From: JAPOUP01 sp026708635
GTDB taxonomy: Bacteria; Pseudomonadota; Alphaproteobacteria; Rhodobacterales; Rhodobacteraceae
Direction: 5' to 3'
NCBI GenBank assembly: GCA_965200115.1
Contig: OZ241336.1
Coordinates: 4,030,001-4,094,000, forward strand
DNA: 64,000 bases
Positions 19,364 to 27,601 of the stretch are shown here, in pieces (the first letter of the stretch is position 1; every line of letters starts with the position of its first letter). The position numbers were made by a program, and so were the translations under genes. Below the pieces are notes generated by a model, which saw only the letters and a list, made by a program, of their open reading frames with translations, did no database searches and was not told the origin of the DNA.

Positions 19364-20511
19364 CAGCCGTATTCCCGTACGGACTGAGATACGGGGTAGC
19401 GCACCTGATGCAGCGCGAGCAGAACGGCGACCCAGAGGACAACGGCCGCGACTTGGTGAACGATGGCAAAATGCCATGGTGCCGATGAGATGACGGTCAG
19501 AATCCCAAGGGCGACCTGTGCCAGAAGGAAGGCGATTATCCAGGCAGTCACCCGCCGCGTGCGACGGTGACCACTTCCGCGCCCGGCCAGCCAGACCCCG
19601 ATACCGATGGCGACAATCACGTACCCCCAAAACCTGTGCATGAACTGAACCGTTCCGTCATTCTCGAACAGGTTCCGCCACCAGGGCTGGATTTGCCACA
19701 TTTCCGGGGGGAAAAGACCGCCTGCCATGAACGGCCAGTCGTTGTAATTTCGTCCCGCGTCGATCCCCGCCACCAGCCCGCCCAAAAGGATCTGCAGGAA
19801 AACGGCACAAACCAGCATCGCGGTGTATGACCCGAGACCGGTTTCCCGGTTCCGCCGGGACTGCATTATTTCAGCGGCGGGGCGGGAAAGATCGAAAACG
19901 AACCATGAAATGAAAGCAAGTATGAGAAACGCCATACCCAGATGCATGGCGAGACGGTAACTGGCAACGTCGACAGCCGAACCTATAAACCCGGACGTGA
20001 CCATCCACCATCCGAGGCCACCCTGCAGTCCACCCAATACACCCAGAAACAGAAGCCGTCCGGTCCAGCCCGCCGGAATCCGCCGCGTGGCCCAGAAGAA
20101 AATCATTCCACCGGCCCACACCAGTCCGATGACACGCCCCAACTGGCGATGGCCCCACTCCCACCAGTATATCACCTTGAACTCGGAGAGATCCATCCCG
20201 CGGTTCTGCTGGCGGTATTCCGCGGTCATCCGATACTTGCCAAACTCCATTTCCCAGGCGTCGGAGTTCATCGGCGGAAGCGCTCCGGTCACCGGCCGCC
20301 ACTCCGTTATCGAAAGTCCCGCGTCGGTCAGGCGCGTCAGACCTCCCGTGATCAACGTCAGCGTCACAAGCGCGAACAGTATGATCAGCCAGACCCTCAA
20401 TGTCCGTCTTGCCGTCCCAGCGTTCCTGTCAATTATTCCGGCTTGGACAATGACGGGAGTCGAGGGTTTCGCCGTGGCGACCTCTTCGAAGATGGACCGT
20501 TTCTGGGTCAT
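19363..20511 (-). CDS. ctaA: Haem A synthase (COX15/CtaA)
   Basis: 382 residues with about eight membrane spans. It oxidises haem O to haem A for aa3-type cytochrome oxidase. Conserved histidines lie in WEWGHRQLGRVIGL, LAMHLGMAF, VQFMHRFWGYV and FAIVHQVAAVVLW. The family motif GGLTRLTDAGLSITEWRPV is near the N-terminus. Start placed at ATG 20511 (MTQKRS); the upstream frame to 20667 is unconserved and overlaps trmJ. It implies an aerobic aa3-type terminal oxidase elsewhere in the genome. Confidence 0.95.
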   Translation of the reverse strand: MTQKRSIFEEVATAKPSTPVIVQAGIIDRNAGTARRTLRVWLIILFALVTLTLITGGLTRLTDAGLSITEWRPVTGALPPMNSDAWEMEFGKYRMTAEYRQQNRGMDLSEFKVIYWWEWGHRQLGRVIGLVWAGGMIFFWATRRIPAGWTGRLLFLGVLGGLQGGLGWWMVTSGFIGSAVDVASYRLAMHLGMAFLILAFISWFVFDLSRPAAEIMQSRRNRETGLGSYTAMLVCAVFLQILLGGLVAGIDAGRNYNDWPFMAGGLFPPEMWQIQPWWRNLFENDGTVQFMHRFWGYVIVAIGIGVWLAGRGSGHRRTRRVTAWIIAFLLAQVALGILTVISSAPWHFAIVHQVAAVVLWVAVLLALHQVRYPVSQSVREYG

Positions 20512-20602
20512 TCGGGACGATATTCTCGCGGTTCGACTGGAGTATTGCCAAGCGGCGATCCTGCGGACGCGGAAACTATCCGGCGTCGCGCCCCAATTCA
20601 AG

Positions 20603-21364
20603 TCAGCCTCGTGTCTTCCCTCGAACCATTTGCCGGAGAATACCGTGAAAGAGCCGCACATCAGCATGCGTCAAGGGCATCCGGCTCCATAGGTTACGCA
20701 ACACCCGCTTCATGCGATCGGCCTTATTCTCCGGGAAAAAGAAACCCGTCTCTTCCAGTCGGGTCTCATAATGTTCGGCCAACTTCTCCACCTCAATTCC
20801 GCTCGCCAGTCCGGTCCCTAACGGTTCGGCACCTTCCGGGCGTATCTCTTCCGACTGGCGACGCCATTCATAGGCAATGAGCAGGACGCACTGCGCTAGA
20901 TTGATGGAAGAGAATCCCGGATCTGTCGGAACCCGGACTATAGCATTCGCTCTCGCTATATCGTCGTTTTCCAGACCGGCGCGTTCGGGCCCGAACAGCA
21001 CGGCAATTCTTTCGCCGGCGGCAAGCTTTCCGGCCGCTTCGCACATCGCGCTCTCCGGCGTCAGAATCCGGTTCGCGAGATCGCGGTGACGGGCTGTGGT
21101 CGCGTAAACGGTCGTTCGGTCAGCGACGGCGTCTTCGGTGCTACCGAATATCTCCGTGTTATCCAAAATTCGGCCGGCACCGCTCGCCATAGCTACGGCG
21201 CTCTGGTTCGGCCAAACGTCACGCGGGGCCACCAGGCGCATCCGGGACAGTCCGAAATTGGCCATGGCGCGGGCCGCGGCGCCGATATTCTCTCCAAGCT
21301 GCGGACGAATAAGAACGAAACAGGGCTGAATCTCCGCCTCCTCAACTGAATTAGGGGCGCTCAT
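20603..21364 (-). CDS. trmJ: tRNA (cytidine/uridine-2'-O-)methyltransferase TrmJ-type (SpoU family)
   Basis: 253 residues from ATG 21364 (MSAPNSVEE); ATG 21388 is an alternative. SPOUT motifs: motif 1 IRPQLGENIGAAARAMANFG, motif 2 AVLFGPERAGLENDDIARAN, motif 3 SSINLAQCVLLIAYEWRRQS. The C-terminal extension (about 90 residues) with RMKRVLRNLWSRMPLTHADV is typical of TrmJ, which methylates position 32 of tRNAs. The exact substrate tRNAs are inferred from the family. Same strand as ctaA, 91 bases upstream. Confidence 0.92.
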   Translation of the reverse strand: MSAPNSVEEAEIQPCFVLIRPQLGENIGAAARAMANFGLSRMRLVAPRDVWPNQSAVAMASGAGRILDNTEIFGSTEDAVADRTTVYATTARHRDLANRILTPESAMCEAAGKLAAGERIAVLFGPERAGLENDDIARANAIVRVPTDPGFSSINLAQCVLLIAYEWRRQSEEIRPEGAEPLGTGLASGIEVEKLAEHYETRLEETGFFFPENKADRMKRVLRNLWSRMPLTHADVRLFHGILRQMVRGKTRG

Positions 21365-21488
21365 ATATCCGAACGCCGATTCCGGCAAACAGACGCGACG
21401 TCCCGCGCCTGAAATGCCGGGGCGGAGCTCGAGTTAAGGACCGAGGACCCTGAAATAGCCTCCAAACCCCTCAAATCGCCATTGGATC

Positions 21489-21959
21489 TCAGTCCCGCCC
21501 GCAAAAGCCATTTCCACGAATCTCAGACTCATGGCTCGATCCGTCCAGCCACTGGAGTGTCAGCCGGATCACCTCCTCGCCCTCTAGCTTCCCGCGACCG
21601 CGCAATGCGCATTCCCAAATCGTCAACCTGCGCCAGCCCATTTCGTCAAGTGCCACCATGACTTCCCTGTCACGCTCCCTGTTGCGCTCGATTTTCGCCC
21701 GCCAGAAGTCGGACCGGCTTACCGGCGGGCGGAACATCTGACAGTCGTGGCCATGCCAAAAACAGCCATGAACGAAAATCACCGCGCGATACTTCCGCAA
21801 TACCAGATCGGGGCGTCCGGGCAATTTCTTCACGTGAAGACGGTACCGGACTCCATGCGCGTGGAGACCCCGGCGAACCGCCATTTCAGGCTTCGTGTCC
21901 TTGCTGCGGATCGATGACATGATCCGGCTTCTGGTTGCTTTGTCGACTGTGTCAGCCAA
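21489..21959 (-). CDS. vsr: Very-short-patch mismatch endonuclease (Vsr)
   Basis: 156 residues, TTG start, with MSSIRSKDTKPE near the N-terminus. Key residues match E. coli Vsr numbering: Glu25 in TKPEM, catalytic Asp51 in GRPDLVLRKY, and the zinc/active-site motif HGCFWHGHDC (64-73, including Trp68, His69 and His71). Vsr nicks at T:G mismatches created by deamination of 5-methylcytosine. No DNA cytosine methyltransferase is adjacent, so its partner is missing from the window. It sits beside a decayed mobile region, consistent with transfer. Confidence 0.93.
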   Translation of the reverse strand: MADTVDKATRSRIMSSIRSKDTKPEMAVRRGLHAHGVRYRLHVKKLPGRPDLVLRKYRAVIFVHGCFWHGHDCQMFRPPVSRSDFWRAKIERNRERDREVMVALDEMGWRRLTIWECALRGRGKLEGEEVIRLTLQWLDGSSHESEIRGNGFCGRD

Positions 21960-22406
21960 TGCGCGGACCGCTCACCGATGGATGGACTTGGCCTCCCGTC
22001 GATCTTCGGCCAAGTCCCGCATCTCGGCCAACCGCGCCGGATTCCCGCTTATTCGGGCGCGTCGCCATGATCGGGAATCGGTTCCGGACCGCTCTCTCAT
22101 GGATCGCCGCTCCGTCCTTTTCCACTGGAGACCGATCAGTATCGAAGAAAGGGCCGCCGGAAAGCTCCGGAACGCCACCGAGGCCGGTCCTGCTGTCGGG
22201 AGGAATGTTCGCAGACCGCGTCCGCATATCGTCGACCAGCGCCGTTGCGGCCCCGTTATGGAAATGGATTCGGCGTCGCGCCGCCCGGCCGCAAGCTCGT
22301 GTGGTTCGTTTGTCGGCAGCACTCCAATGCCTTGACGCCCTGACGCGCCGGCTTCCGTAACGCATCGGCGTCCGGGTATCCACGCAGCGGTGATACAGGG
22401 CCACTC
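21960..22406 (-). other. Decayed stretch, possible recombinase relic
   Basis: A minus-strand frame opening with TTG at 22410, overlapping the stop of the upstream gene as TTGA, begins MRVALYHRC, which resembles the start of serine-recombinase catalytic domains. The rest does not match in any single frame. A later frame contains MRERSGTDSRSW, weakly like a recombinase linker. This is suggestive only; it may be unrelated non-coding DNA. Confidence 0.2.
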
Positions 22407-22883
22407 TCAACCGTCCGTGCGGAGGCCAGATTTCAGGCGGGTCATCGGTGGCCGGGGCGAGACACGCTCATTGATCAGACGCTGGATGCTATTCATGTTC
22501 AGTCCGGACCTTATGTCGATCACACGTTCAAGCGGATCCCTGTCTACGCCGCGCAAGGCAGACGAAGTGTCGCTGCGCCCACTTTTCCTGAGGTCAAGGA
22601 TCTCGACGTCGTCACTGTCCGCGCGCCGCATCTCGGCGACGATCAACCGGGCGTAACATTGAGGTTTGAGGCGCTGCGTGACGATGCCGACAAGGGATTC
22701 AGTGCGTCCGGACATCCATTCATGGGTGACGTCTGGACTCATCCTTGAGACGATTCCGTCGACAGCGTCGATAACAACGCGCTTTACGAGTTGGTTCCAG
22801 TCCAACCGGGCGCGATCGGCGGGCACGGTGACGTGGTGAAAGACCGGCTCCATGGAGTCCGTGCTACGGTGCGTGGCGGCCAT
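22407..22883 (-). CDS. Hypothetical protein, 158 residues
   Basis: ATG at 22883 is preceded by an excellent Shine-Dalgarno (AAGGAGAT) about ten bases away, and codon third positions are GC-rich, supporting a real gene. No family recognised. The product is soluble and charged, with DAVDGIVSRMSPDVTHEWMS and TQRLKPQCYARLIVAEMRRA in the middle. It lies among vsr and IS relics, suggesting an accessory origin. The region downstream overlaps its stop codon. Confidence 0.45.
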   Translation of the reverse strand: MAATHRSTDSMEPVFHHVTVPADRARLDWNQLVKRVVIDAVDGIVSRMSPDVTHEWMSGRTESLVGIVTQRLKPQCYARLIVAEMRRADSDDVEILDLRKSGRSDTSSALRGVDRDPLERVIDIRSGLNMNSIQRLINERVSPRPPMTRLKSGLRTDG

Positions 22884-23051
22884 GTACCCATATCTCCTTA
22901 CGAAGGCACTTCGGGGCGTCGTTGAACCGCGCCACAATCCAGTTACGGAGCGACCGCTTCCATTTAACCGCACGCTACCCGAGGTGCCGCCGAGGGTCAA
23001 CGGGCGGAAATCTGTCAGGGTATGTTCGGATCTTTGCGTAGATTCCCGACC

Positions 23052-23303
23052 TTAGCCCTGATTGATGATTCGCGGGCTGCCTTTATGCCCCCAGCCGCCC
23101 AGCCGCTTCCTGTCCTTCTCGTGCCGGTTCCTCTCCCTGCCGCGGAAGAACGTTTCGTCAACTTCCGCCTGACCGGAGGACATCTCGGCCCCGTCATCTG
23201 CACCGCTCCGAGCGATGATGGGACAGGCAGAGACGTTAACACGGGTCCTCTCCAGAGTTATGCCAACCGCCGACATTCCGGCCCAACGGTTCATTGCGAA
23301 CAA
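23052..23303 (-). pseudogene. IS1595-like (ISXO2 DDE) transposase fragment
   Basis: One frame contains GQAEVDETFFRGRERNRHEK followed by KRLGGWGHKG, matching the start of the ISXO2-type DDE domain (EVDETY.GGK.KN..., then GRG..GK). The first catalytic Asp is retained in EVDET. Upstream and downstream catalytic parts are absent and the frame ends soon after, so only about 80 codons of a normal 300 survive. Confidence 0.5.
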
Positions 23304-23366
23304 TCACTCGGTCACTTTACCGCAGGAAGGTATGAATTGCGGAACGCGGATGAATGAGACACACAG

Positions 23367-23987
23367 ATGAACGGAATGGAACAGCCAAAGATATACCTGA
23401 TAGCGCCGCCGTTGTTCGAAACCCGGAAATTCATGAATGTTTTGTCCGCGGTTCTTGATAGCGTGGAAGTGGCGTGCCTGCGGCTTAGTCCGCCGTCAAT
23501 AGACGAGACGCAGGTACGGCGCGACTGTGACATCATTCGGGAAGTGGCCCGTACGCGGGACGTTCCACTGCTGATCGACACCCACATTCAAATGGCGAAG
23601 CGCGCCGGCCTTGACGGCGTCCATCTCCCACATGGATCAAGGTTGGTTCGTTCTGCCCGGGCCGCTCTGGGCCCCGACGCCATCATTGGGGCGTTCTGCC
23701 ATGCTTCCCGGCATGATGGAATGGTCGCGGCCGAAGCCGGCGCGGACTACGTTTCGTTCGGACCCGTCAAATCTACATCGCTGGGTGACGGAACCCATGC
23801 GACATGCGATCTATTCGCCTGGTGGTTCGAAACGATCGAGATACCCGTCGTCGCCGAGGGCAGCCTGGATTCAGCGCACCTGAGCTCTCTCGCTCCAGTC
23901 ACGGATTTTTTCGCCATCGGTCCGGAGATCTGGGGCGAGGACGATCCTGTGACGGAAATCAAGGGCCTCGCCGCCGCAATCTCATAA
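23367..23987 (+). CDS. Thiamine-phosphate-synthase-like (ThiE/TenI) protein
   Basis: 206 residues, TIM-barrel fold of the ThiE/TenI family. Recognisable pieces are LLIDTHIQMAKRAGLDGVHL (strand with a His where classical ThiE has Asn-Asp), GAFCHASRHDGMVAAEAGAD, then YVSFGPVKSTSLGDGT (pyrophosphate-binding GP.. loop, divergent from the classical T.TK motif) and VVAEGSLDSAHL. The replaced residues suggest a TenI-like or alphaproteobacterial paralogue and not certain ThiE activity. No other thiamine gene or TPP riboswitch was found nearby. Confidence 0.8.
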   Translation: MNGMEQPKIYLIAPPLFETRKFMNVLSAVLDSVEVACLRLSPPSIDETQVRRDCDIIREVARTRDVPLLIDTHIQMAKRAGLDGVHLPHGSRLVRSARAALGPDAIIGAFCHASRHDGMVAAEAGADYVSFGPVKSTSLGDGTHATCDLFAWWFETIEIPVVAEGSLDSAHLSSLAPVTDFFAIGPEIWGEDDPVTEIKGLAAAIS

Positions 23988-24160
23988 TGCGTTTTCCGCA
24001 TTTGGTCGAGCACGAAGCCGACTGGCCGGAATCCGGAACGCCAAGCGTGGAACGCTGGCTTTTTCCTGATGGATGGGCGAACAAGCGGCGTGACTGGCCC
24101 AAGATCGGCGAGGCGCTGGAACGGGAGATTGGTATAAGTACGTTTCATCGGAAGACGTGA
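23987..24160 (+). CDS. Possible small coupled protein, 57 residues
   Basis: The ATG overlaps the preceding stop as TAATG, a typical coupling arrangement. The product is Trp-rich (ERWLFPDGWANKRRDWPK) and matches nothing I know. It could be a real small gene or chance. Confidence 0.3.
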   Translation: MRFPHLVEHEADWPESGTPSVERWLFPDGWANKRRDWPKIGEALEREIGISTFHRKT

Positions 24161-24371
24161 CCGTCCGTCCGCCGTCCTTTGGACCGGCTGCGTGTGCGTC
24201 AGCTTCGGAACCGTGTGGCAAATGTAGCTGACGTAAGGTTCCTCCGGCGCGACGGGAATGGAATTCTCCCGGGCTCCGCACCGACCGGCCGGTGGGTTTG
24301 CGGGTATGGCAATCCAACAACCGCCGCCATAGGAATGGAGACCCCACTTCCGATCCGGAAATGAAGCGAAA

Positions 24372-25187
24372 CTATCGGGACATGCCCCGCCGCACCACCT
24401 CCTCGCAGGCGTGGGCCAGCGCCTTTCGATCCGGATGGTCCGCCACCCGCAGTGGCGGATGGAATATCACTTCCACCGAACCCCGCCGCGGAGCGGAAAA
24501 GACCCTAAGCAAATGTGCCGCGAGGTCCATGTCACCCCACCAGCAATAATGCCTCCAATCCTCGCCTTCAGGGGCATGGTAGATAAGTGTAACGGGCTGG
24601 ATCCATAATCCTTCTATTATCTCGTTTGTGAGGAATGGCGCAAAGAGAGTTGATTTAAAAGGAAGAACAAGACTTCCATCTGTTGAGGTGCCTTCAGGAA
24701 AAAACATCAGTCTATGACCCGCGCTCAGACGATCCTGAAGAAGCCTCCCCTGATCAAGGGCACCCGTCCTGCGGCGACTGACGTGAATCGTGCCGGCCGC
24801 GCGGGAAAACCAGCTGATCACGGGCCAATCCGCCACCTCGGATTTAGCCACAAAGTAAACATCGATTCCCGCACACAACGCGAATATATCGATCCATGAC
24901 ATATGGTTTGCTACCACCGCGCCGGGCCGATCCATCGGTGTTCCGCGCCTGCGATAGCGGATTCCCGTGACCAGTAACGCGAATCGACAGACAAGTCGGG
25001 GAAAGTGTCGAGTCCAGGGTCGACCCTGGCTCCAGATCGGGCGCTCGACAAGGCGAACCATTAGCAGGCCTCCAAGACAAACGAAGGCAAAGATCGCGAA
25101 TACCGCGCCGCGAATGAGCGCGCGCACGTAACCGGACGCGCTGACCCGCGCCACTTCGGGATCCTTTGCCGAACGCCACGTTACCAT
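24372..25187 (-). CDS. olsA: 1-acyl-glycerol-3-phosphate/lyso-ornithine-lipid O-acyltransferase (PlsC/OlsA family)
   Basis: 271 residues from ATG 25187, overlapping the olsB stop as TAATG. One N-terminal membrane segment (about 20-45) precedes the acyltransferase domain. Motif I is NHMSWIDIFAL (NHx4D), and motif III is FFPEGTSTDG. Coupled to an OlsB-like gene, it most likely adds the second acyl chain to lyso-ornithine lipid; phosphatidic-acid synthesis is the alternative within PlsC. Confidence 0.9.
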   Translation of the reverse strand: MVTWRSAKDPEVARVSASGYVRALIRGAVFAIFAFVCLGGLLMVRLVERPIWSQGRPWTRHFPRLVCRFALLVTGIRYRRRGTPMDRPGAVVANHMSWIDIFALCAGIDVYFVAKSEVADWPVISWFSRAAGTIHVSRRRTGALDQGRLLQDRLSAGHRLMFFPEGTSTDGSLVLPFKSTLFAPFLTNEIIEGLWIQPVTLIYHAPEGEDWRHYCWWGDMDLAAHLLRVFSAPRRGSVEVIFHPPLRVADHPDRKALAHACEEVVRRGMSR

Positions 25188-26023
25188 TATGACTCCCGAC
25201 CGCGTGTGTATATCTTGCGCTGACTTGGATTCAGGCGTCCCGTGTCGATAATCATACATACATCCGTCGTGTTGAATGTATGGTCTATCCACGCCCCCTG
25301 CCCCACATATCCGCCCAATCGAAGATACGCCTTGATCAGGGCCGGTATCGCCAGCATCGCCGTGCGTCGGTCGATATCCTCGGGCGGAAGCAGGTTCATT
25401 GACTGGGCGGATGCGGCACGCGCCTCCACCCGTAGGTGGGGTGGCGCGAGATAGCGGTGATGCAGGTAACTTAGCGGTCCGGCCAGTGAATCGATATCGG
25501 TGCCGTGAAACGACGCGACGCCGAACAGAATTTCGATGCCGTGACGCGTCACGTAATCGGCAAGTCCAACCCAGAGCTCATACATTGCCGGGCCACCGCG
25601 ATAGTCGGCGTGAACGCACGACCGCCCGAGCTCGAGCAAACGCCAGCCATTTCCCCGAAGAACACCAAGATCATACTCATCCTCGGAATAGAACTGTCCG
25701 ATGCGCTCGGCGACCTCGCCCCGCATCAGGCGGTAGACACCGACCACCTGCTCATCAGCCGCCCGTTTCCTGTCAAGAAGAAGGAGGTGGTCGAGATGGG
25801 GGTCGAACCGATCCCGCTCGAGTCCGAGCGAATGATCCACTTCGGCACCGTCAGCGCCGAGTTCCTCCACAAAGACCCTGTATCGTAACCGCTGCGCCGC
25901 CCGCAGGTCGGATTCCGAATCCGCCAGTTTCAGGCAATAGTCAGGTGACGCCGAGCTCATTCCGGGAACCGCCGCTTCCATAAACCCGGAATCCGGTTTA
26001 GGAAGCATCAAACGACATTGCAA
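25187..26023 (-). CDS. olsB: L-ornithine N-acyltransferase-like protein (OlsB)
   Basis: 278 residues of the GNAT-related OlsB/PlsC-associated family, which N-acylates ornithine using 3-hydroxyacyl-ACP, the first step of ornithine-lipid synthesis. Markers are RYRVFVEELGADG near the N-terminus, WRLLELGRSCVHADYRGG in the core, LFGVASFHGTD, and a C-terminal IPALIKAYLRLGGYVG region with HTFNTTDVCMII. The overlap with olsA makes a two-gene ornithine-lipid operon. These lipids often replace phospholipids under phosphate limitation; no Pho box was identified by eye. Confidence 0.9.
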   Translation of the reverse strand: MQCRLMLPKPDSGFMEAAVPGMSSASPDYCLKLADSESDLRAAQRLRYRVFVEELGADGAEVDHSLGLERDRFDPHLDHLLLLDRKRAADEQVVGVYRLMRGEVAERIGQFYSEDEYDLGVLRGNGWRLLELGRSCVHADYRGGPAMYELWVGLADYVTRHGIEILFGVASFHGTDIDSLAGPLSYLHHRYLAPPHLRVEARAASAQSMNLLPPEDIDRRTAMLAIPALIKAYLRLGGYVGQGAWIDHTFNTTDVCMIIDTGRLNPSQRKIYTRGRES

Positions 26024-26086
26024 CGGATTGCGCTACGGGACGGGCCCCCGCGAATGATGCGACCGTTTATGACATAACGCCGCGTC

Positions 26087-26269
26087 TCAGGGGTCGAACT
26101 CCAGCGCAAGCGCGACTGTCCGCCCGTCAATCACGACTTTCCCTATGTGCTCGAAGTTCACCGTCACACGCCAACCTATACAGGACTGCACCTGCCCCAA
26201 ACCCCATTCCGGCTCGGTCGGATGACGCACAAACATGCCCGGCCCGAGCATCGCGTTTAGATTTTCCAT
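26087..26269 (-). CDS. DUF3553 protein
   Basis: 60 residues with the DUF3553 pattern: PGMFVRHPTEPEWGLGQVQS then VNFEHIGKVVIDGRTVAL. Small beta-rich domain of unknown function, common in alphaproteobacteria, sometimes at the end of helicase proteins. It sits between olsB (63 bases) and proA (56 bases) on the same strand, so it may be cotranscribed. Confidence 0.88.
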   Translation of the reverse strand: MENLNAMLGPGMFVRHPTEPEWGLGQVQSCIGWRVTVNFEHIGKVVIDGRTVALALEFDP

Positions 26270-26325
26270 CCGACCTCTCCCGATCAGGACCGGAGTTCTC
26301 CGGAATCACGTCACGCACCCACGGT

Positions 26326-27591
26326 TCAGGAACGGACCGCACCGTCACCCGTCACCAGGTATTTGAAGCTGGTCAACTGGACGGCACCGACCGGGCCGCG
26401 CGCGTGCAGTTTGCCGGTTGAGATGCCAATCTCGGCACCCATCCCGAACTCGCCTCCGTCGGCGAACTGCGTGGAGGAGTTGCGCATTAGGATCGCGCTA
26501 TCGAGACGTTCGAAAAACCGATCCGCGGCGGCGGAATCCTCGGTGATTATACAGTCGGTATGGCCGGATCCGTATTTGCGTATGTGGGATATGGCGTCAT
26601 CCAGACTATCGACCTTCTTTGCCGCGATATCCATACTAAGATATTCACGGCCCCAATCGGATGGCGTTGCCGGAACAACGCCCTCGAACTCCTGGAACGC
26701 CGCGTCACCGTGAACGGTGACGCCCGCCTCAACCAATGAGGCGACAACGGTTCTGCCAAGCGAATTCATGATACCGCCATGGATCAACAGGCATTCGGCG
26801 GCACCGCATATTCCAGTGCGGCGGGTCTTGGAATTCAGCACCACATCGACGGCCTTGCGCGGGTTGGCGCTCCGGTCCAGGTAAATGTGAACGATACCCT
26901 CAAGATGGGCGAACACGGGAACCCTAGCCTCCCGCCGCACAAGTCCGACAAGGCCTTTTCCGCCACGTGGAACGATCACATCAATGAAATCCGTCATTGT
27001 CAGCATTTGGCTCACGGCGGATCTCTCACGTGTCGGAACACGCTGGATCGCGTCGTCGGGCAGCCCGGCGGCGCGCAGACCCTCCAAAAGACAGGCGTGG
27101 ATTGCGCCTGAGGAATTGAAACTTTCCGAGCCACCACGCAGGATCGCCGCATTGCCCGCCATAAGGCAGAGAGCTCCGGCATCGGCGGTCACATTGGGTC
27201 GGCTCTCGAAAATGACGCCCACCACACCCAGCGGCGTTCGCACCCGCCTTATGTTCAGTCCGCTTGGCCGATCCCATTCGGCCATCACCTCCCCCACAGG
27301 GTCCGGAACGGCCGCGACCTCCAGCAACCCATCCCGTATGGCCCCGATCCGCGCCTCATCCAACAGCAGTCGGTCGAGCATCGGCTCGCTGAGACCCCTG
27401 TCCCGGCCATCGGCTACGTCGAGTTGGTTGGCAGAGGTGATTTGGGCACTCCGGGTCTCGATAGCGGCGGCCGCAGCCTCAAGCGCGGCGACCTTCTTCG
27501 CCGTCGGAACGAAAGCCAGTTCCGCCGCCGCGTCCCTAGCCCTACCGCCCAAGTCGGCCATCATGGCGGGAATGTCGCTTAAATCCTTCAT
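26326..27591 (-). CDS. proA: Gamma-glutamyl phosphate reductase
   Basis: 421 residues, normal size. It reduces gamma-glutamyl phosphate to glutamate-5-semialdehyde in proline synthesis. NADPH-binding and catalytic regions include RVRTPLGVVGVIFESRPNVT, GNAAILRGGSESFNS and the catalytic Cys in TRRTGICGAAECLLIH. The C-terminus has GRGPVGAVQ-type ARGPVGAVQLTSFKYL. It follows proB by about ten bases, a tight operon. Confidence 0.96.
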   Translation of the reverse strand: MKDLSDIPAMMADLGGRARDAAAELAFVPTAKKVAALEAAAAAIETRSAQITSANQLDVADGRDRGLSEPMLDRLLLDEARIGAIRDGLLEVAAVPDPVGEVMAEWDRPSGLNIRRVRTPLGVVGVIFESRPNVTADAGALCLMAGNAAILRGGSESFNSSGAIHACLLEGLRAAGLPDDAIQRVPTRERSAVSQMLTMTDFIDVIVPRGGKGLVGLVRREARVPVFAHLEGIVHIYLDRSANPRKAVDVVLNSKTRRTGICGAAECLLIHGGIMNSLGRTVVASLVEAGVTVHGDAAFQEFEGVVPATPSDWGREYLSMDIAAKKVDSLDDAISHIRKYGSGHTDCIITEDSAAADRFFERLDSAILMRNSSTQFADGGEFGMGAEIGISTGKLHARGPVGAVQLTSFKYLVTGDGAVRS

Positions 27592-27601
27592 CTTAATGCC
27601 A

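Noticed and set aside
23300..23366. TPP riboswitch upstream of the ThiE-like gene
   Set aside because: The conserved CUGAGA-type thi-box segments are not present.
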